Source: Deltaproteobacteria bacterium (lineage in GTDB: Bacteria; Desulfobacterota; Desulfuromonadia; Desulfuromonadales; BM103). Taken from it: DNA of 55,200 bases. Made by a program: the position numbers and the translations under genes. This document shows positions 50,326 through 55,200 of the stretch, one piece after another (position 1 is the stretch's first letter; the number at the start of each line of letters is the position of its first letter). Under the pieces are notes generated by a model that was not told where the DNA came from, searched no databases, and saw only the letters and a list, made by a program, of their open reading frames with translations. The stretch lies in contig VAUL01000017.1 of the NCBI GenBank assembly GCA_005774545.1, positions 1-55,200 on the forward strand, written 5' to 3'.

Positions 50326-50354
50326 TTGACAGGGCGAGAGGGTTGCGTCATATT
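50326..50354 (+). promoter_or_regulatory. Predicted sigma70 promoter for the heme-motif kinase
   Basis: TTGACA (50326-50331), 17 bases, CATATT (50349-50354). Transcription would start near 50361, just before the riboswitch. Confidence 0.75.
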
Positions 50355-50374
50355 TGTTTTCGATAATTAAAAAC

Positions 50375-50460
50375 GCTTAGCAACCTGCCAAGGCCAATCT
50401 CTTCGCAAGGAGGGTGCGGAAAGCTACGGGTCTTCGTTGACGGGACAGCCGGGCTGCCAG
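50375..50460 (+). promoter_or_regulatory. GEMM-I-class riboswitch (c-di-GMP-I / cGAMP type) upstream of the kinase
   Basis: P2 is CTCTTC, a GCAA tetraloop, GGAGGG (50399-50414). It is followed by TGCGGAAAGC (50415-50424), then GGGTCT and GACAGCCGGGCTGCC, the GEMM-I 3' core with its receptor. The GGAAAGC form and the ACAGCCGGG core resemble the Geobacter GEMM variants that bind cGAMP. The 5' joining strand (GCCAAGGCC) departs from canonical GCAAACC. The expression platform follows at 50463-50521. Ligand is not decided by eye. Confidence 0.72.
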
Positions 50461-50462
50461 GG

Positions 50463-50521
50463 TTTCCGCTCTCGCGGAAAGATCCGGCGGTGCCGGCTGT
50501 CTGCCTTTGGGCGGAAGGAGG
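50463..50521 (+). promoter_or_regulatory. Predicted expression platform: alternative hairpins around the kinase ribosome site
   Basis: TTTCCGC (50463-50469) can pair with GCGGAAA (50474-50480) across a TCTC loop. The same strand can instead pair through TTCCGC with GCGGAA at 50511-50516, which overlaps the Shine-Dalgarno AAGGAGG (50515-50521). The pairings exclude each other, so one would expose and the other hide the site. No T-run follows, so translation control is more likely than termination. Confidence 0.6.
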
Positions 50522-50524
50522 TTC

Positions 50525-52177
<1,653 letters not shown>

Positions 52178-52212
52178 TGTGTTGAAAAACAAACGATAAA
52201 TCGCGAATTTAG

Positions 52213-52242
52213 TTGAAATCGAAGCCTCGCCGGCAGTATAAG
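52213..52242 (+). promoter_or_regulatory. Predicted sigma70 promoter for the surface-protein gene
   Basis: TTGAAA (52213-52218), 18 bases, TATAAG (52237-52242). Transcription would start near 52250, at the 5' edge of the aptamer. Confidence 0.7.
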
Positions 52243-52249
52243 GAAAAAA

Positions 52250-52355
52250 GACAAAAACTCTCCGATAAGAGCAAAGCCGGCGCAAGCCGGTGACGCAAAG
52301 TCAGTGGACCCGTCGCAACATTGCCGCAGGCGGGTGGCCGGACTGCCGAAGAGAG
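52250..52355 (+). promoter_or_regulatory. GEMM-I-class (c-di-GMP-I) riboswitch upstream of the surface protein
   Basis: GAGCAAA leads into P2, GCCGGC, a GCAA tetraloop, GCCGGT (52275-52290), a perfect six-pair stem. Then comes GACGCAAAG, the canonical GEMM core, and a P3 arm (GGACCCG with CGGGT) ending in GGCCGGACTGCCGAA, the receptor region. The base before GCAAA in the joining strand reads A-G-A-G-C; by hand alignment this puts A at the position equivalent to G20 of Vc2. The rest of the 52178-52485 gap holds the promoter, a terminator and the ribosome site. Confidence 0.87.
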
Positions 52356-52391
52356 GATCGTAATGGGGTGTCGGCAGATTGTTTTAAAGAG

Positions 52392-52433
52392 CGGGCCGTA
52401 TCGGCGAAGAGCCGGTGCGGCCCGTTGCGTTTT
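52392..52433 (+). terminator. Riboswitch-associated intrinsic terminator
   Basis: CGGGCCGTATCGGC (52392-52405) pairs fully (with two G-U) to GCCGGTGCGGCCCG (52411-52424) across GAAGA, followed by TTGCGTTTTA. It lies between the aptamer and the start codon, where it could be controlled by ligand binding. Confidence 0.8.
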
Positions 52434-52485
52434 ACGGAGCAGATACGGATTAAAACGGTCGGTTCAAAGCTCAGGGAGGGGTATC

Positions 52486-55200
52486 ATGTTTGGTTCTAGT
52501 CAGGCAGTGAAAAGGATGATTTTGCAGTTCCTGATCGCGGCGGCGCTGGTTTTCGGTCTTTCGGGATGGGCCGGCGCGATAACACTCTGCGACTCCCAGG
52601 TATTGTCGCCCTACGACTATTCGGTCTGCTGCAATGCCAATAGCGAGGCTTGTGCCACGACCGAGGACTGGGATGGGGATGGCTTGGCGAATTATTCTGA
52701 CAACTGTCAGTATGTTGCCAATCCGGATCAGCTGGATTCTAACGGCAACGGGGCGGGCGATGCCTGCGAGACATCGCTTGCGACGGCCGCGCTTGCGGCG
52801 GCGACCTTCCCGGCCAATGGGGTCAACCTGGTGGTCACGGTCGATAACGTTGCCACGACCGAACCGCTCGCCGTCCGGGTCATCTACGATGCCGACAATA
52901 GCGGAGGCTTCTCCGCTCCCGACCTCGCGGCGACCGAATTCGACCACCTTTTCGACAATCGCCCGGCCGACCCGGTCGCCCGCTGGTTCGGTGCCGACAG
53001 CGACGCGACTTCCCGGAAAATTGTCACCACCATGAACTTTGCCGGGTTCTTTGCGCCGGGAAGCTACCTTGTTTCCATGGACTGCTATGACTATAACGGC
53101 AAGTGGACGGGTTTTGAACTCCCCTTTACCGTAACCTCCGTGGCAGGGGGGCGCCAGGTCGGCGGCACGGTAAGCAACGCCGTAGGCGGGGCGCCGTTTA
53201 CGCAGGCCATGGTTGCCGTCGTCGATGCCGCCGCCACCGGGGTTCCTCTGGGCTTCGCCTTCCCGGACGGGCAGGGGAATTTCGCCGTGCAACTTCCGGC
53301 GGGGACGACCCTGTCGGGCTACCTTGCCGCGCTGCCTTCCTCCCCCTACGACTACATCGGGAGCAGGAAGCCGGTGAATATCCCGCCGGGCGGTCTTTCC
53401 GGCCAGACCTTGCAGATTATCGCGTCGGACACCCAGATTTACGGCGATTTCAAGGATGAATCCGGCAACCCACTGACGGCGCCCTACATGATGCTCGTCG
53501 ATGGCGTGACCGCGCCGGGGTATTTTTCCGGGACCCACGGTTTTAGCGGATTCGGCCTCCCCGTGAGGGCGGGGATGGCGTGGACGGTGAGCCTCGATCC
53601 GGAAACCATCGGCCCGAATTATTTCGCCGCCCGCTGCAATGCCCCGCCCTATGAGCGGGACTGTGTGATCACCCCGACCGTCGAAGGGCCCAACGTCGCC
53701 GACTTCCTGTTCCTGCCGGCCACGTCCTCCCTCGAGGTGAGCGTGGTCGATGAAGCCAGTCGCCCCGCCGAAGGGGTTCTCGCCTTGGCCACCAGCACCA
53801 GTGCGGTTCCCCCCTACCACAACCTCGGAGTCGGCACCTATTCCGATGCTGCCGGCCTTGCGTCGATCCGGGTCGATGCCGGGCAGTGGCGCGTCAGCCT
53901 CTGCACCAGTTGCCACGTCAACAAGGTCGACGGGGTGACGGTCGAACTCGTGCCGGGTACGACGAGTCCGCCGGTTGACGTGGCAGACGGCGTCCCCGCC
54001 CCGGTGACGATGACCGCCTACTACGCCGATGGCGCCGTCGAGGGGACGGTGCGCGACATCGTCACCGGGCTCCCTCTCCCCGGAATCCGGGTCGAGGCCT
54101 GGACCGATGCGGCCAGCCACGGCAGCGCTGCGGCCCCCGTCCCTGTCGGGGCGGTGACGACTGGCACCGATACCGACGCCGCCGGCCACTTCCGCCTGCC
54201 CCTCATCAACGGAGCCTGGCGGGTCCAGGCGAAGCATGGCAGTCCCGCGGTCTTCTCCAACTGGATCGACGTGACCATCGCCAGCGACGGCAACCACGTC
54301 ATCAACCCGGCCAGCACCCAGGAGTTCCGCGGCGGCCTGCTCTTTGCCCTGCAGTTCACGCCGGCCTGCACCGACGACCACGATTGCGACACTACCCTCG
54401 ACACGAGCGACAACTGTCCGGTTGTCGCCAATGCCGACCAGGCCGATGCCGATGTCGACGGTGTGGGCGATGCCTGCGACAACTGCCCGACCGTCCCCAA
54501 TACCGATCAGGCCGATGCCGACACGGACGGGACCGGCGACGCCTGCGAACCGGTCGGGCCGGTCACCACGGGGATCACCGGGACGATTACCGATGAGGTC
54601 ACCGGGAACCCGATTCCCGGCGCGATGGTCGATATCCACGACAGCCAGGATGCCTGGGTCGGCGGGGCCACCGCCGACCAGGCCGGCCATTACGAGATCG
54701 CCCTCCCGGCGGGCAGCTACACCGCCGACTACTTCTTCCCCGGCGGAGGTTACATCGAGGAGTTTTACAACAACCGGACCCAACTGGAGCTCGCCGATCC
54801 GATCACGGTGGCCGGCGGCCAACTCACGGTCATCAACGTCGCCCTGACCCCGATCGCGGCGGGGCCGCCGGCGGTGTCGCCGGCGTCGCTGACCGTTCCG
54901 GTCGCCGATGCGGACGGCGCCTATACGGTCAGTTGGGGCGCCTCGACGACAGCCGGTGCGACCTACGTTCTCGAGGAGGCGACCGACAACCTTTTCACTG
55001 CCGGCGTTAAGTCCTTTGCCGTGGCCGGGATAAGCAAGGCCTTCCTGGCCGCCGACCATGCGCTGGGAACCGTCTATTATTACCGGGTGAAGGCGGTCAA
55101 GCCGGGGAGCGTCGACAGCGGCTGGCGGGAGACGGCGAGCAAGGCCGGCTGCGCGGTGCCGGGGACGGCGCTGGCCACCCTGGCGACGCTGACGGTGCCG
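52486..55200 (+). CDS. Large secreted surface protein with thrombospondin type 3 repeats (partial, 3' end outside window)
   Basis: At least 905 codons, open at the window edge. Signal peptide cleaved near AGA-IT (after residue 31). Calcium-binding type 3 repeats at about 59-93 ([14 protein letters not shown]) and 629-684 ([20 protein letters not shown]). Carboxypeptidase-regulatory/Cna-B-like beta modules at about 225-300, 515-600 ([20 protein letters not shown]) and 690-780 ([20 protein letters not shown]). An Fn3-like region begins near 800. A single CTSCH (473-477) fits a c-heme motif. GGGAGGGG precedes the ATG. It is preceded by a GEMM-class riboswitch, so expression probably responds to a cyclic dinucleotide, as for adhesins and cell-surface proteins. 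Confidence 0.9.
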   Translation, partial: MFGSSQAVKRMILQFLIAAALVFGLSGWAGAITLCDSQVLSPYDYSVCCNANSEACATTEDWDGDGLANYSDNCQYVANPDQLDSNGNGAGDACETSLATAALAAATFPANGVNLVVTVDNVATTEPLAVRVIYDADNSGGFSAPDLAATEFDHLFDNRPADPVARWFGADSDATSRKIVTTMNFAGFFAPGSYLVSMDCYDYNGKWTGFELPFTVTSVAGGRQVGGTVSNAVGGAPFTQAMVAVVDAAATGVPLGFAFPDGQGNFAVQLPAGTTLSGYLAALPSSPYDYIGSRKPVNIPPGGLSGQTLQIIASDTQIYGDFKDESGNPLTAPYMMLVDGVTAPGYFSGTHGFSGFGLPVRAGMAWTVSLDPETIGPNYFAARCNAPPYERDCVITPTVEGPNVADFLFLPATSSLEVSVVDEASRPAEGVLALATSTSAVPPYHNLGVGTYSDAAGLASIRVDAGQWRVSLCTSCHVNKVDGVTVELVPGTTSPPVDVADGVPAPVTMTAYYADGAVEGTVRDIVTGLPLPGIRVEAWTDAASHGSAAAPVPVGAVTTGTDTDAAGHFRLPLINGAWRVQAKHGSPAVFSNWIDVTIASDGNHVINPASTQEFRGGLLFALQFTPACTDDHDCDTTLDTSDNCPVVANADQADADVDGVGDACDNCPTVPNTDQADADTDGTGDACEPVGPVTTGITGTITDEVTGNPIPGAMVDIHDSQDAWVGGATADQAGHYEIALPAGSYTADYFFPGGGYIEEFYNNRTQLELADPITVAGGQLTVINVALTPIAAGPPAVSPASLTVPVADADGAYTVSWGASTTAGATYVLEEATDNLFTAGVKSFAVAGISKAFLAADHALGTVYYYRVKAVKPGSVDSGWRETASKAGCAVPGTALATLATLTVP

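Noticed and set aside
52290-52499. A 69-codon frame overlapping the riboswitch.
   Set aside because: It runs through the aptamer and terminator stem and has no ribosome site.
52471-55059. An 862-codon open frame on the minus strand opposite the surface protein.
   Set aside because: It is a mirror of the Gly/Asp/Ala-rich, GC-rich plus-strand gene. The plus strand has a signal peptide, ribosome site, promoter and recognised repeats; the minus frame has none.

Overview
This 55.2-kb, GC-rich window looks like chromosome from a Desulfuromonadia-type bacterium (Geobacter/Desulfuromonas relatives). The reasons are a fused nuoBCD gene, a cysteine-less hydrogenase-4-like (Ehr-type) complex, a c-type-heme sensor kinase, GEMM-class cyclic-dinucleotide riboswitches, bacteriohemerythrin, and a serA-hisZ-purA-tRNA block. 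No phage, insertion sequence, integrase or CRISPR array was seen. Most genes are tightly packed and many overlap by ATGA or GTGA.

Layout. (1) 1-4.7 kb: a C_GCAxxG_C_C protein, a DUF4301-like gene translationally coupled to glgX, and a CoA-binding protein. (2) 4.8-18.7 kb, minus strand: a complete 12-gene complex I operon, nuoA-BCD-E-F-G-H-I-J-K-L-M-N. Nearly all its junctions overlap or nearly touch, except two that carry inverted arrays of a GATGAGC heptamer. rnhA lies just upstream. (3) 19.66-26.93 kb, plus strand: a six-gene hydrogenase-4-like membrane complex, back to back with nuo. Its large subunit lacks all four [NiFe] cysteines, so it is a complex I relative that is probably not a hydrogenase. 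(4) 27-29.6 kb: small signalling and oxygen-binding genes (two receiver proteins, RDD protein, hemerythrin, small unknowns). (5) 29.7-37.4 kb, minus strand: tRNA-Glu, tRNA-Lys, purA, hisZ, serA, pepA, glpD. (6) 37.5-46.5 kb: a carboxypeptidase-regulatory-like lipoprotein, a MITE/REP-like element, a TPR protein, a phosphate-type binding protein, a chemoreceptor coupled to a PhnP-like hydrolase, a 608-aa protein I do not recognise, and an EF-G paralogue. (7) 46.5-55.2 kb: a signalling and surface region with a SpoIIE-type phosphatase divergent from a GAF-sigma54 activator, a heme-motif histidine kinase behind a GEMM-class riboswitch, and a large thrombospondin-type-3-repeat surface protein (runs off the window) behind a second GEMM-class riboswitch with its own terminator.

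The most notable points are the two consecutive transcription units each preceded by a GEMM-class aptamer, and the pairing of complex I with a cysteine-less relative. The kinase leader contains mutually exclusive hairpins that could hide or expose the ribosome binding site. The surface-protein aptamer appears by hand alignment to have A where canonical c-di-GMP-I RNAs have the ligand-contacting G20.
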